From Ascarosepion bandense (taxonomy: Eukaryota; Mollusca; Cephalopoda; Sepiida; Sepiidae): a stretch of DNA of 64,000 nucleotides. Positions within the stretch are counted from its first letter, which is position 1. The number at the start of each line of letters is the position of its first letter. Below the pieces are notes generated by a model that worked only from the letters and a program-made list of their open reading frames with translations, was not told the DNA's origin and did not search any database. Below, piece by piece: positions 10,228 through 21,440 of the stretch. Location of the stretch: NCBI GenBank assembly GCA_037127315.1, contig JBBBDQ010001122.1:6608501-6672500 (forward strand), in the 5' to 3' direction. The translations under genes were made by a program, and so were the position numbers.

Positions 10228-11453
10228 TTCGAGCGCTTTCGGCTATATTTTTAGCCATTATCAAGAATTAATTTAGTTTTACTTTTAAATAAACATGTTT
10301 ACTTTTAAATAAACATGTGTAAAATTTATGTATATAGAGTCATGTGTATGTTAAGTTCCGAACACGGTGAGCACATTGTTACCGTGTTCATAATTGATGT
10401 TATTGTGTGTAGGATTTTTCTTTTTTATTAATAATGTCTCCATTATTTTTAATCTTCTTTGGCATATGGATAATGCTATTATGTATGTCTTATCAACGAG
10501 TGTATCACGGATAGTAGATCTCGATGTATGTTTAAATGAGATCGGATGAAACTGTTGTGGAAAAGGTGTAAGGTCAATATTCTCGTCAATTTTGTGGTGG
10601 TGTAGCTAATTTAATTGTTTACGGATTTGGATACCTGAAGAACACAGGTCTTCAAATGACATAAATTCGTAAACGACACTGGTTCTTTACAGTTTAGATT
10701 TTGCAGGGGAATTATTATTATTGACGATAAGATTGGCAATTTTGAATTTTTTATAATAGATATGTTAATTAAGTAAATAATTTGGAAAGCCGTTGTTGAC
10801 AAGCGTTTGTTTCAAATTGTGGAGTTCTTTGAAGAAAAGCGGTTCGGAAGATGGATTCTCGTACGCTTTCGCGAGGAAGTGTTTAATAACACCAATTTTG
10901 TATCGAAGAGGTCATTGACTAATAAAATTAAGGTGGTAAGAATTTTTGCTCATGAGTTTTTTATATACTGAAATAGTGAAAGTATTATTACTAGAATCTA
11001 CAAGGACACCAAGAAATAGGAGTTTGTTTTTTGCTTAAGCTCATATGTGAAGTTAAACAGAATTTTTTTCAAAAGTAGTTTTAAGATTATCAATTTCGTT
11101 TTTGTTGTCAGTTAAAAGAAGAATATCATTAACGTATCGAACACATATTTTTGGTTTAGTACCTTTTTTTAACATGGAATATAAAATTTTGAGAAGTACG
11201 GACCAAGAGGGTTTCCCATAATTAAACCATTAGTTTGCGTGTAAATATTGTCATGATGGTCGTAAAAAGGTACGTTAGTGGTACAGGCAAGTAAGAGTTT
11301 TTAAGGATGTTGGAATTCATAGATGAGGGTGGGATTGAATTATATATATATACAGAGTTAACTATTATGTCAATAGTTTCAGCAACAGGTACATTAGTAA
11401 ATTGATTTTCGACATCAAGCGATGTGAAGGTGCCATTGTTTGGTGTAGTAAAT
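10228..11453 (-). pseudogene. Penelope-like element reverse transcriptase remnant
   Basis: Conceptual minus-strand translation in several frames gives, in order: TSLDVENQFTNVPVAETID (motif A region, about 11340-11430); a MGNPLGP-like block (usually MGSPLGP) near 11205-11225; RYVNDILLLTD (about 11105-11135); LPFLGVLV-like LLFLGVLVDSS with SVYKK; and RYKIGVIKHFL. This set is characteristic of Penelope-like reverse transcriptases. The usual YVDD is YVND (codon 11128-11130), and several frameshifts and stops are present. The 5' side is cut exactly by the TATC array at 11455. The 3' end carries a GAGCGCTTTCGGC...AGCCATTATC stem-loop (10230-10262 on plus). No GIY-YIG endonuclease part follows, so the copy is broken. 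Confidence 0.75.
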
Positions 11454-11454
11454 T

Positions 11455-11504
<50 letters not shown>

Positions 11505-11524
11505 CAGTCTGTTCATTATCTATA

Positions 11525-11565
<41 letters not shown>

Positions 11566-11631
11566 CATCTATCATTCAGTCTTCATATCTATCTATCTAT
11601 CTATCTATCTATCTCAGTCTGTTCATTATCA

Positions 11632-11684
<53 letters not shown>

Positions 11685-11695
11685 CAGTCTGTTCT

Positions 11696-11748
<53 letters not shown>

Positions 11749-11764
11749 ATCTATCTCAGTCTAT

Positions 11765-11819
<55 letters not shown>

Positions 11820-11829
11820 CAGTCTGTTC

Positions 11830-11867
<38 letters not shown>

Positions 11868-11884
11868 CAGTCTGTTCAATCTAT

Positions 11885-11931
<47 letters not shown>

Positions 11932-11941
11932 CAGTCTGTTC

Positions 11942-11997
<56 letters not shown>

Positions 11998-12010
11998 ATC
12001 TAGTCTGTTC

Positions 12011-12057
<47 letters not shown>

Positions 12058-12067
12058 CAGTCTGTTC

Positions 12068-12102
<35 letters not shown>

Positions 12103-12110
12103 CAGTCTGT

Positions 12111-12175
<65 letters not shown>

Positions 12176-12189
12176 ATCTCAGTCTGTTC

Positions 12190-12240
<51 letters not shown>

Positions 12241-12250
12241 CATCTGTTCA

Positions 12251-12306
<56 letters not shown>
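11455..12306 (+). repeat. (TATC)n array with periodic CAGTCTGTTC spacer
   Basis: 850 bases of TATC units interrupted about 12 times by spacers of the type CAGTCTGTTCATTATC (near 11505, 11614, 11685, 11756, 11818, 11867, 11930, 12002, 12057, 12103, 12178, 12240). Spacing is about 46-109 bp. Long Tyr/Leu/Ser/Ile open frames are translations of the repeat. Confidence 0.97.
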
Positions 12307-12584
12307 CCGTAAACACAACCTACAACTCATAAAGATAATAATAAAACTTACATTCTAATTTAACAGCCAATACTTTCTGTGCTTACGTTTATTTATTTAT
12401 TTGTTTGCTCATTTGCTCTACTTGCGCATTGAGCGCCTTTTTGTTTTAGGTTACTCGTCTCGGGTTTTCGTCTTTGGGCTGTGTACTTTGACTGATGTTC
12501 AAGTGCTTAGCTCGTTCTTTTTTTATCACCATTTTTCCTTCCGCGTATGTACTCGGAGGGTTTTTTGAAACGAGTATAACGATA

Positions 12585-12622
<38 letters not shown>

Positions 12623-12720
12623 TGTGGAAGATTAGTCAGTTATGTTCATATGGTTTCAACCTTTCGGTACTTTCTTATATTCTTTAGTTGGTAAAAGAAA
12701 GATCTGAAATAATGGGTTTG
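12307..12720. other. unassigned, with (TA)n and a retroelement tail scrap
   Basis: TA run at 12589-12617. The segment 12640-12690 (TTTCAACCTTTCGGTACTTTC) resembles Penelope-like 3' tails. Otherwise nothing recognised. Confidence 0.4.
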
Positions 12721-13018
12721 TAAGTGCAGTGGAAATCGGCTCGGAACGAGAAATCGGGGAGCCGAGTTCGAATTCCAGCGGAATTCATTGCATTCACTTA
12801 CGTACAAATACCCTTGGGAAGGGTATTAATCCGTCTCTTCCTTCCAGTTATGGGTTAAATAACAGGACAGATTGGGTTCTATAGCCTTGGTCCGCAACCA
12901 GTCTACCGCAGAAAGTAATGGCAACCTACTGCGGGATAATCTTCTGTCCAGTCAGTCATGTCTCTTTCGAGACATGATCGCCCAAGCGTGTATCACGTAT
13001 GTCACTTAACTGACTGAT
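12721..13018 (+). mobile_element. SINE-A, near full length
   Basis: The head (GTGCAGTGGAAATCGGCTC, B box GTTCGAATTCC) is at left and the 3' end (CACTTAACTGACTGA) at right. It is inverted relative to the neighbour at 13286-13596. Confidence 0.9.
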
Positions 13019-13285
13019 AAACACGGATAAAATTGTGTACAATACTATTTCGTTAGTTTTTTTGACTAACTCCTACCCCTATTTTCACTTCCTGTTTTCA
13101 ACTTCCTGTTGTACGTTTAATATAAACCGTTAGCGAATCAGTTAATGTTTAACGCCTGAACCATGTTAGCGTAGTCAGCAGATCTTCCTAATTTTAATAT
13201 TGAAACGCTTTGAATATTAAATCTTTATCTTTTATTTAAAAATGTATTGAACGCTTTTCAATATTACAGTTTACTGGTAAATTTG
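13019..13285. other. unassigned spacer between two inverted SINE-A copies
   Basis: About 270 bases; includes a CACTTCCTGTTTTCAACTTCC direct repeat near 13086-13107. No gene seen. Confidence 0.4.
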
Positions 13286-13596
13286 TCAGTCAGTTAAGTG
13301 TCATACGTGATACACGTTTTGCGCGATCATGTCTCGAAAGAGACATGGCTGACTGGGCGGAAGATTATCCAGTAGTAGGATGCCATTATTTTCTGCGGTA
13401 GACTGGTTACCAGAAAAAAAGCTACAGAACCAATCTGTTCTGTTATTTAACCCATAACTGGAGGGAAGAGACGGATAAATACCTTTTCTAAGTGTATTTG
13501 TGCGTAAGTGAATGCAATGAATTCAACTGGAATTCGAACTCGGCTCCTCGATTTGTAGTTCCGAGCCGATATCCATTACACCACGACGCACATCCT
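13286..13596 (-). mobile_element. SINE-A, near full length
   Basis: Complete from CAGTCAGTTAAGTG to the head ending GACGCACATCC at 13595. With the plus-strand copy at 12721 it forms a 300-bp inverted SINE pair. Confidence 0.9.
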
Positions 13597-13771
13597 AAGA
13601 AACTTGTCAGAAGTGGGGTATAATATGAGATATCGAAAGATAGACTGAAAGACATTTAAAAAACAAAGAAAGAGAATAAATAGTAGTGGTAGAAAGATCA
13701 AGGAAAACCGATTAAATCATGAATAGGAAAGGGGAAGGGAAACTGATCAAATAAATATAACACTGGATAAT

Positions 13772-13772
<1 letters not shown>

Positions 13773-13814
<42 letters not shown>
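13773..13814. repeat. (GA)n microsatellite
   Basis: Pure GA run flanking the Tc1 element. Confidence 0.95.
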
Positions 13815-13816
<2 letters not shown>

Positions 13817-13888
13817 GGAGAGATTAATATATATACAGGGACGCGAATAAGTATGGAATACATGTTATTTTCTGTTATAACTCTAGTT

Positions 13889-14206
13889 TGTGATAAAATG
13901 TAACTGCAACTTCTACTCCAACAGCTTCTTTTCTCGCATTTCCCGCCTGCCTGTGGAATTCCCTTCCACATGCTCGCTTCCCCGACAGCTACAATCTCCA
14001 GGAGTTTAAATGTAAGGTCAATAGACACACTAACTCGCATCCATTTTCTCAAACACTCTTCCCACCTACCGAACCCTCATCCTCGGTATCCCTACCCGTC
14101 TATCACCTTCCTTCTGACATTTCTTATATCTAACCACTCTTTCTCATCACCTTCCCCTATGTAACCAGTGGCAGTGTAATGCCTTGTTTGGGGTGAAATG
14201 ATTAAA
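13889..14206 (+). mobile_element. LINE-A 3' tail inserted in the Tc1 left terminal repeat
   Basis: It runs from the LINE-A segment GTAACTGCAACTTCTACTCC through WNSL-type coding (GTGGAATTCCCTTCC) and the 3' UTR to GCCTTGTTTGGGGTGA and ATTAAAAAAA at 14206. The Tc1 terminal repeat resumes at once with CCATTTTGCCTGATATTTGG. It is a 5'-truncated LINE copy about 320 bp long. Confidence 0.85.
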
Positions 14207-14386
14207 AAAATGTTCTCCATTTTGCCTGATATTTGGTAAGTAATATCTCGTAAAGTTGTTTTAGTTGTATATGGAAGGAAAATTAAAAACTCATGGTTGA
14301 ATCCATTTTTTTCATCAAAGTTCAAAATTACCCTTTGCAAAAGTATTGGATACATCAATTTAATATTTTGTTTCGTAGCCTCTGTT

Positions 14387-15398
14387 TTATTTCACTGCTT
14401 CCAGTCGCTTTCTGTAGTTGGCCACAAGTTTTCCACACTGATCCACCATTACTTTACCCCATTCTTCCTTGCATAATTCCTCTAATTGCCTGACATTTTG
14501 TGGATTCCGCTGATAAATTTTAAACTTCAAAGTATTCCACAAATTCTTAATTGGAGTCAAGTCAGGAGACTGACTTGGTGAATTGAGAGTACTAATACCA
14601 ATATTTTCAATTCGTTTGTAAGTTTTGCTGTATGTTTGGGATCATTGTCGTGTTGAAGCACGAAATTCTGGCCATGTCCTAAAGAAGTTGCAGATTTCTG
14701 AAGGTTCTTTTCTAGAATCTCCCTATACATGCTACCATTCATTCTACCATTGATAACTTGTAACTCACCAGTGCCCTTGGATAAAAAGCATCCCCATATC
14801 ATAATGGAACCACCCAAAAACTTAACTGTAGATGGTATTGTGCTTGTTGAAGGCTGTGCCATTTTTTCGCCAAACATTTATTGCTCTGTTCCTTACGAAT
14901 AGTTTAACTTTCGTTTCATCCAACCAGATTTCCAAAAACTGCATACCTTTCTTTTCATAAGTTTCGACAAACTTTAATCGGTCTTTGACATGTTTGGTTT
15001 TCAGTAAAGGCACTTTTCTTGGTGATCTTAAATGAAAGCCTGTACGATATAGAGCTCTGCTAATGGTATCCTTACTTACATTAATTCCAGCACCCTTAAG
15101 ATCAGTTTTAATTTCAGAACGAGTAATGAAGGGGCTTTTTGCATATTTCTGCTGATCCACCTTGAAGTCCTCTCATTTATTTTTCTCGGTCTTCCATTTC
15201 TTGGAAGTTTGCTGTACCGTTGCCATGCTTCTTATACTTTCTGATGATATTTCCTACTGTACTTAGTGCTAGATTCATTTCTTTGCTAATTCTTTGGTGA
15301 CCTTGTCCTCCTTTGTGACGTTCAATGATTCTATCTCGCATATCTCTGGATAATTCATTAGTTTTTGCCATTTCTAATCCTTGAATTGAAGAATGCAC
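14387..15398 (-). pseudogene. Tc1 transposase pseudogene (DD34E family)
   Basis: Three overlapping minus-strand frames (15177-15398, 14822-15160, 14557-14877) plus a fourth ending at 14387 make one broken transposase. The N-terminal helix-turn-helix (MAKTNELSRDMRDRIIERHK, later STVGNIIRKYKKHG) is followed by GRPRK, the WLDETKV block with the first Asp (14918-14920), the [10 protein letters not shown] block, and [11 protein letters not shown] with the second Asp (14647-14649). The third catalytic position, normally Glu in NPIENLW, reads Lys in TPIKNLW (14546-14548). At least three or four frameshifts separate the blocks. It cannot give an active transposase, both because of frameshifts and because of the Glu-to-Lys change. 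Confidence 0.9.
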
Positions 15399-15756
15399 AT
15401 CAAAGAGTCAGATGATTAGCAGCACTATCTTGTAAGCAATTGTGTGCTTCTCTGATTGGTGAGACATAACATTCCAATACTATCGAAAATTTGAATATTT
15501 AAAGTCTTTTAAAACACAAAGTTTCGATTGGAAATTTGAAAAAAGTGTCATGTATCCTATACTTTTGCATAGGGTAATTTTGAACTTTGATAAAAAATAA
15601 AAAAAATGAATTCAACCATAAGTTTTTAATTTTCCTTCCACATACAACTAAAACAACTTTACGAGTTATTACTTACCAAATATCAGGCAAAATGGCGAAC
15701 ATGAACTAGAGTTATAACAGAAAATATCATGTATCCAGTACTTATGCGTGTCACTG

Positions 15757-16384
15757 TTTATATACATGTATATAAAAAACAATTATTGTAACTATATTTA
15801 TAATATAATACTAATAGTGGTTATATTTTAATTTGTATTAAAAATTGTGATTTACAATTTATTTTTTTACCGTAAATATATCCCTTTATATTTAAAACTA
15901 AATTTTAATGTTAAATTTCCATGTCATGTTTTTCTAAGAAAGTAGATGGGTTTGCAATAGACGCTGATGTCGATCTGTGACATTAACTTTAGCTTCTCTG
16001 TATACTGTTCATTCTCTTTCTCTTTCCCTTTCTCTTTTTTTCTTTTCTTTCCATTTATCAATTGTCTATATTCTTCTTTCTCTCTTTGGTGTTTTTTGAA
16101 TGAGCGAGGAATTGTTTTTGTAGATTACCGTTACAAACGTCTATTCTCGATATAGACACGTGAGCGTCTCTGTGTAATTATTTTCTGGAATATTTTGAAG
16201 ATTAACTGTTGTATCATTTGCGTCTGACGAGCAGCAAGGTCAGCGGCGAAATACGTATTACCCATGAAATTGTAGAATATCTAAATTATATTACAGTTAA
16301 ATTAAATAAATCAATTTAACATTGAGTTCTTTTGAGTTCGTCTCTATCGGAATTTACCTGACTAATATACCAAGTATTCTACGT

Positions 16385-16432
<48 letters not shown>

Positions 16433-16639
16433 TTGGTTGAGAATATGAGGACGTTAATGATGTATGTATCAAGAGATGGAGTAGAGGGTTAGCAGGAAGA
16501 ATGAAACAAGAAACAGAAAATTGAAAAAGACAAAGAAAAAATGAAATAAAAAAAAGAAAGCAGATACTACAGGATGAATGAATGGTGGTTGGTTATGGAG
16601 GTGGTGGCAGCAGCAGTACGTCTTAAACGAACGAAGCTG
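15757..16639. other. AT-rich sequence with microsatellites
   Basis: AT and GA runs at 16385-16431. No gene; short pyrimidine-rich frames near 15967 and 16469 have no family features. Confidence 0.5.
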
Positions 16640-17230
16640 ATGAATTAGCATCAGGCATCAATTCAAACCGTATGCTTTCTTCACTGCTCTCATTTCATTC
16701 CACCTTGCTCTCCTCTCGTCTCCTTACTCTTCGTTCCGGCTCATTCTTCCCCTGGTCATATTCTTGCTCCACCTACTCGAAACGGACTGTCTGTGACACC
16801 CTACTTTGCCGGCGAACGAGCAGCCAACATTGTTTTTTCATTTTTGGGTCTAACCCCCCACTTTTATTTTTAAGATAGAGAGGCGGTAGGAGTGTAGAAA
16901 GTGTTAGGCTGTTTGAGTTTCATCTTCTGTGAGCCCCCATTACGAGAGGCGGATTTCTCGTTTGCTCAATCAAAGGCTTTAAACGGCAATAACTTTAATT
17001 GGGATAATTTGCTGGTCACCTCCTTCCGGCCCAAACAGAGCATCCGGGATCTACATTAGTTGTCGGTGACCAGTAATGGCTGGTCAGCTGTTAAGTTCAC
17101 ATGGTAAATCGGATCACGACTTTCTAACTCACTGACAAAGATCCTCATATTCTGGCAATTTTCCCAACCTTATTACAATTGAGGTTTCTTGCGAACACGA
17201 AGCTTATTTTCAGCGGAGTGGGGAGGGGGG
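16640..17230. other. non-repetitive segment of moderate GC
   Basis: About 590 bases with no counterpart elsewhere in the window. It has low simple-sequence content and higher GC than its surroundings. A 68-codon plus-strand frame (16672-16878) is open but unrecognised. It could be unique host DNA, perhaps regulatory. Confidence 0.35.
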
Positions 17231-17734
17231 CTTAAGAAATAAATATTGTCCTTGTGGTTTTGCTTTATGTGATGCAGTCCCGTCAGTATTCATGAATTTA
17301 TACAGGTTTATATCCTCGTCCTTTATTTTTTTGTTTCTTTGCTCGAATCTTTCACGTCACATCGAATCTTTTTTTTTGTTTACGTTTTACAAATCTGAAG
17401 TTTGATTAATCAGCATATTTCCTTTTGAAATTGGTTTCAATTATCAAATGTGGGTTAATAGAAGAGATGTATTTGATTTCATGCTTTTCCCTTAAACCAT
17501 TTAGCGTTTGCTATTTAGAATAAAAGAGAGAAAAGAAGGTCTTCTATTTCGTTAAACATAAAGTTTATTTCATAAATTGTTAATTATTATTACTAGAATT
17601 ATAAAAAAAAATGAACATTAATGAAAATCAGTTATATAACACGAACAGAAATACTGTAAGTTCATACACACACACAAACACACACATACACACACACACA
17701 CAGTGTGCGAAGGGTAAATTGTCGCAATATTATA
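17231..17734. other. AT-rich sequence with a small (CA)n
   Basis: CA patch at 17665-17702. No gene or transposon recognised. Confidence 0.5.
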
Positions 17735-18006
17735 TATTTTATTTATATGTTTAAACATCATTTTTAATGGATAATCGTATCTGAATAATTCATCTTTTTT
17801 TTTTTATAATTAAATAGTATATTTATTAATGTCTACTGGTCTAAATAATTGAGAAATCTTCTTAGAAAAATATGCATATTTTCCTAATGAGATTTTTTAA
17901 TTATTAAGGCCAGTAGATGTAAATAAATATACTGTTTAATTATAAAAAGAAATAAAAAGAACAAACTGTGAATCCACTCAAATACGAGAATCCATTAAAT
18001 AATGTT

Positions 18007-18012
<6 letters not shown>
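17735..18012. mobile_element. M1 palindromic element
   Basis: Inverted arms: the left reads GTTTAAACATCATTTTTAAT and the right ends ATTAAATAATGTTCAAAC. Inner arms also pair, with ACTGGTCTAAATAATTGAGA against AATTATTAAGGCCAGTAG. It has no coding capacity. Related to 42698-42972 and 50488-50785, so a dispersed MITE-like family. Confidence 0.75.
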
Positions 18013-18097
<85 letters not shown>

Positions 18098-18101
18098 TAA
18101 C
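18009..18101. repeat. (CA)n and (TA)n microsatellite
   Basis: About 77 bases of CA from 18009 followed by TA; abuts the M1 element end. Confidence 0.95.
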
Positions 18102-18119
18102 ACGTGCATGACCATGATA

Positions 18120-18428
18120 ATATAAAAAATTCCAGTATGAGTATGAACGGATTTTATTAAAAATAAGCAGACACAATATTTGCAATTTATTTAATCTGAG
18201 ATCTCTAAAAGAAAATTTGCTGCCTAAATACACAAATTTTAAAATATATATACGAATGTGCACTGATCTAGTTTTATTATGAACCCCCCCCCCAAACCCT
18301 AAGAAATTAAACAATCAATCAATATATATATATATAAATAAATACTGTCAAAAAATACATTTTTAAACTTACAACATTTTAGTAGTTTTTCCTATACATA
18401 TTAAGACAGTATACGTGGATCATCATTA

Positions 18429-18472
<44 letters not shown>

Positions 18473-18610
18473 GTACAGAGGATGTGAGGGTAAATTCTCG
18501 CAATAATATTTTTCAATTCTGCGTATGCAGTTTGTTTATTTATTTTGTCGACTGCCCTATTTAGTATGGTCAGTTGGGCACTGTCTGTGAGAAAAAAGTA
18601 CCATGACACA
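18120..18610. other. dispersed repeat scrap and (AT)n
   Basis: 18130-18215 matches 8630-8730. AT run at 18430-18468. A C-run (nine C) at 18285-18293. No gene. Confidence 0.5.
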
Positions 18611-18611
18611 G

Positions 18612-18916
18612 TTCAGTCAGTCAGTTAAGTGCCATACGTGATACATGCTTTTGGTGATCATGTCTCGAAAGGGACATGACTGACTTGACAGAAGATTATC
18701 CCGCAGTAGGTTGCCATTGCTTTCTGCGATAGACTGGTTGCCAAGCAGGCTATAGAACTTAATCTGTCCTGTTATTTAACCATAACAGGAGGGAAGAGGG
18801 AAGAGACGGATTAATACCTTTCCCAAGGGTATTTATGCGTAAGTGAATGCCATGAATTCAACTGGAATTCGAACACAGATCCCCGATTTGTCGTTCCGAG
18901 TCGATATCCACACAGT
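18612..18916 (-). mobile_element. SINE-A, near full length
   Basis: CAGTCAGTTAAGTGCC at left and the GTCGATATCCAC head at right, with a small internal duplication GGGAAGAGGGAAGAG near 18792-18805. Confidence 0.9.
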
Positions 18917-19039
18917 TCATTCCGCTAGAAATTTGGAAATGCTGTACTGCTTCACATTCGTGCCAGAAGCTTTGGATAGACACCCAAAAATTTCAGTTTG
19001 TGTGTCAATCTGAGGATAGTGTAGAGAATTCGGAAACAG

Positions 19040-19445
19040 TTGGATGAGTTTAATGATGATTAAGAAGGTACGCCATCTCGGAAACTCAATCTGATTGTTC
19101 TGATTAGAAATGAACTTCCAAATTTGTTGGTGAGAACCTCAGACTCAAGGTGAAGGCCTTTATCAAGTTCCATGAGGAAGTAGTGCTGCCCTGGTTCAAG
19201 TGGGTAGCTGCTGGAAGACCCTATGTCTGGCAACAGGGGCTCTGCACTATGCCACAAAAGCAGGAGAAAAGAGTCATGACTCGCAGGAAATTTTTGTGAC
19301 TACATCACCCCTTACATCCATCCATCTAACTCCCCAGACTGCAACCCCTTGTTTATTTTGCATGGTGCGCAGTTGAGCAAAAGACCAATAAAACCCCTTG
19401 TAAAACCAAAGAAAAATTGAAGACAAGGATTTTTAAAAAATCTTA
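19040..19445 (+). pseudogene. Tc1/mariner-superfamily transposase fragment (DD37D/DD39D-like)
   Basis: Plus-strand translation in shifting frames gives AGRPYVWQQGLCTMP then FCDYITPYIHPSNSPDCNPL and AVEQKTNKTPCKTKEKLK. This matches the catalytic region of IS630/Tc1/mariner transposases with the pattern PYVWQQD...NFCDYITP...PNSPDCNPLDYYVWG..E..TN. The Asp after QQ is Gly here, and frameshifts separate the blocks. Only the C-terminal half remains. The right end abuts the SINE-B tail at 19438. Family placement within the superfamily is from remembered motifs. Confidence 0.7.
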
Positions 19446-20016
19446 TCATCCCGAGCAAGGCGGTAACGCCACTGAAGTGCAGGGGGCTACGTAATAGTGA
19501 AAAGATCAAAAAAGAGAAAGCCGGAAACCGTATCCTAAACAGGGAACAAGGGATGAGCCTCTTCACCTGTTCAATAGACATGGGTGGAGTTTGAACCGGG
19601 CGATAGCTAGATCTATCTACTCCAATTGAAAAAAAAAACAAAAAAAACAAAGTGAGAAGATTGGTAAAGAGAAAGCCGGAAAGCACATCCTAAACAGGGA
19701 ACAAGAGATGGGCCTCTTAACCTGTTCAATAGACATGGGTGGAGTGTGAACCGAGCGATAGATAGATCTATCTACTCCTAAAGCCGGAAACCACATCCTA
19801 AACAGGGAACAAGGGATGAGCCTCTTAACCTGTTCAATAGACATGGGTGGAGTGTGAACCGAGCGATAGATAGATCTATCTACTCCTAAAGCCGGAAACC
19901 GCATCCTAAACAGGGAACAAGGGATGAGCCTCTTAACCTGTTCAATAGACATGGGTGGAGTGTGAACCGAGCGATAGATAGATCTATCTACTCCAATTAG
20001 ATCTATCTACTCCAAT
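19438..20016 (-). mobile_element. SINE-B with four tandem heads
   Basis: On the minus strand SINE-B reads head (GGAGTAGATAGA...GCCCGGTTCACACTCC), then a body ending CTTTTCCAATC, then a LINE-A-like tail (CAGTGGCGTTACCGCCTTGC) and an A-rich end. Here one tail (19438-19490) is joined to four heads. The GCCGG landmarks fall at about 19520, 19674, 19783 and 19891, the last two 108 bp apart. The head contains a B-box-like GGTTCACACTCC but no convincing A box. Confidence 0.85.
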
Positions 20017-20161
20017 TCACCAATTTAAATAAGGAGGTCGTCGAGAAGAGTTACAGGAGATTCTAGAGTCGTCTAGAGTCCTTGTATGAATCTAATAACA
20101 TTTCTACTACAACTTATCTAGTACTTCGATTACATTTATAAAGTTTAGGTACCATAGTTAA
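20017..20161. other. unassigned spacer
   Basis: Short AT-rich sequence with nothing recognised. Confidence 0.4.
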
Positions 20162-20424
20162 GAGCTCTTCGAATTCCAGTTGAATCCATTGTATTCACTT
20201 ACGCGCAAATAACCTTGGGAATGGTATTAATCCGTCTCTTCCATCAAGTTATGGCTTAAGTAATAGGACAGATTGGATTCTATAGCCTTGGTTGGCAACC
20301 AGTTTACCGCAGAAAGCAATGTCCACCTACTGCGGGATAATTTTCTGTCAAGTCAGTCATGTCTATTTCGAGACATGATCGCCCAAAGCGTGTATCACGT
20401 ATGGCACTTAACTGACTGACTGAG
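20162..20424 (+). mobile_element. SINE-A, 5'-truncated
   Basis: Begins inside the B box (TTCGAATTCCAGTTG) and runs to CACTTAACTGACTGA. Confidence 0.88.
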
Positions 20425-20477
20425 TTAAGAGCTAATCCGAATAGTTACTATGAAAATATTAGGTCGGTGCAAAAGTT

Positions 20478-20748
20478 CTTTTTTTTTTTTTTTTCAATCA
20501 TCTCACCCCAAGCAAGGCATTCCTCTGCCACTATTGCTAATGGGGCTACATAGGGGAAGGTAAAGAGAAAAAGTGGTTAGACATAGGGAATGTCAGGAGG
20601 AATGGGAGCAGGTTAGTGTGTTAGGAGGTGTCCATTGACCTTACATTTAAACTACTGGAGATTGTATCCGTCGGGGAAGCAATCGTGTGGAAGGGAATTC
20701 CACAGTCGGGAAGTGCGAGGAAAGAAACTGTTGGAGTAGAAGTAGTTT
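20478..20748 (-). mobile_element. LINE-A 3' tail inserted in the mariner terminal repeat
   Basis: A T-run, then CACCCCAAGCAAGGCATTCC (LINE-A tail on the minus strand), 3' UTR, and the end of the ORF (TTCCACAGTCGGGAAGTGCG). It stops just before the mariner repeat resumes with TTTTTGCCGACTTAAAATTT. Confidence 0.85.
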
Positions 20749-20807
20749 TTGCCGACTTAAAATTTCATCTTGAAAATGAAAAACTGTGTGTTTTTGAAAA
20801 TCTTTAT

Positions 20808-21440
20808 TCATAATCCTTTGCTCTCTATAACTTGGTTCCATCTGTCAACGAACTTATAAATGCCTCGCTTGTAAAATTCTTTAGGTTTGGCTGTGAAATA
20901 TGAATCTAACTCATGTTCAATTTCCTCTCGTGATGTTAACCTAAGGTCATCTAAATAGTTTTGTAATCCTCGAAGTAAGTGATAATCCGAGGGAGCTAGG
21001 TCAGGAGAATATGCAGGATGGGCCAAGATTTCCCAACCAAATTCTCCTAGGAGATCTTTGGTCAGTAGTGCTGTGTGAGGACGAGCATTATCATGATGGA
21101 AGAAGACTCCCTTTCTGTTGACTAAAGAAGGCCGTTTCGGGTCAAAGCAGTTTTCAAACGACAAAGTTGGTCACAATAGAAACTAGCAGTAATGATATGA
21201 CTGTTGTCTAAAGGTTCGTAATGGATGATCCCTTCAATACCCCACCATATCGCTCAACATAATCTTTTTGGGATGGAGTCCTGTTCGCAGTTGCTGAACT
21301 GGTCGTTCTCCTCGATTTACCCACCACGTTTAACGTTATGGTAGAGAATTCACTTCTCATCACCTGTAACAAGCCAACCCAAAAATGGTGTCCGAAGGTT
21401 TCGTAAAAGCAAATGTTCGCAGTAAGAAACACGTTGCATT
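20808..21440 (-). pseudogene. mariner transposase pseudogene (DD34D)
   Basis: Two minus-strand frames. The upstream one (21208-21432) covers the region of VTGDEKW, where Trp is replaced by TGA. The downstream one (20808-21164) holds FFHHDNARPHTA with the second Asp, AHPAYSPDLAPSDYHLLRGL with the third Asp, and a C-terminus ending RWNQVIESKG. The spacing and DD34D motifs are those of mariner. The N-terminal DNA-binding third is absent or unrecognisable, and frameshift plus stop make it inactive. Confidence 0.9.

Larger units (their letters stand above)
13836..15756 (-). mobile_element. Tc1-like transposon with long terminal repeats, inactive
   Basis: The terminal repeats start CAGGGACGCGAATAAGTA at left (after TA) and, inverted, at right (CAGTGACACGCATAAGTACT). 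They extend at least 200 bp inward once the insertion at 13889-14206 is discounted. The minus-strand transposase remnant lies at 14387-15398. The long inverted repeats and transposase type place it in the Tc1 group, which targets TA. Confidence 0.9.

Noticed and set aside
11402..12358. Open frame of 318 codons rich in Ile, Tyr, Leu and Ser
   Set aside because: It is the translation of TATC repeats; all three frames are open for the same reason. The same applies at 34124-35084, 39323-39875 and 46883-47359.
12588..12617. TA-rich runs as promoters
   Set aside because: TA microsatellites are frequent here and none lies before a supported gene.
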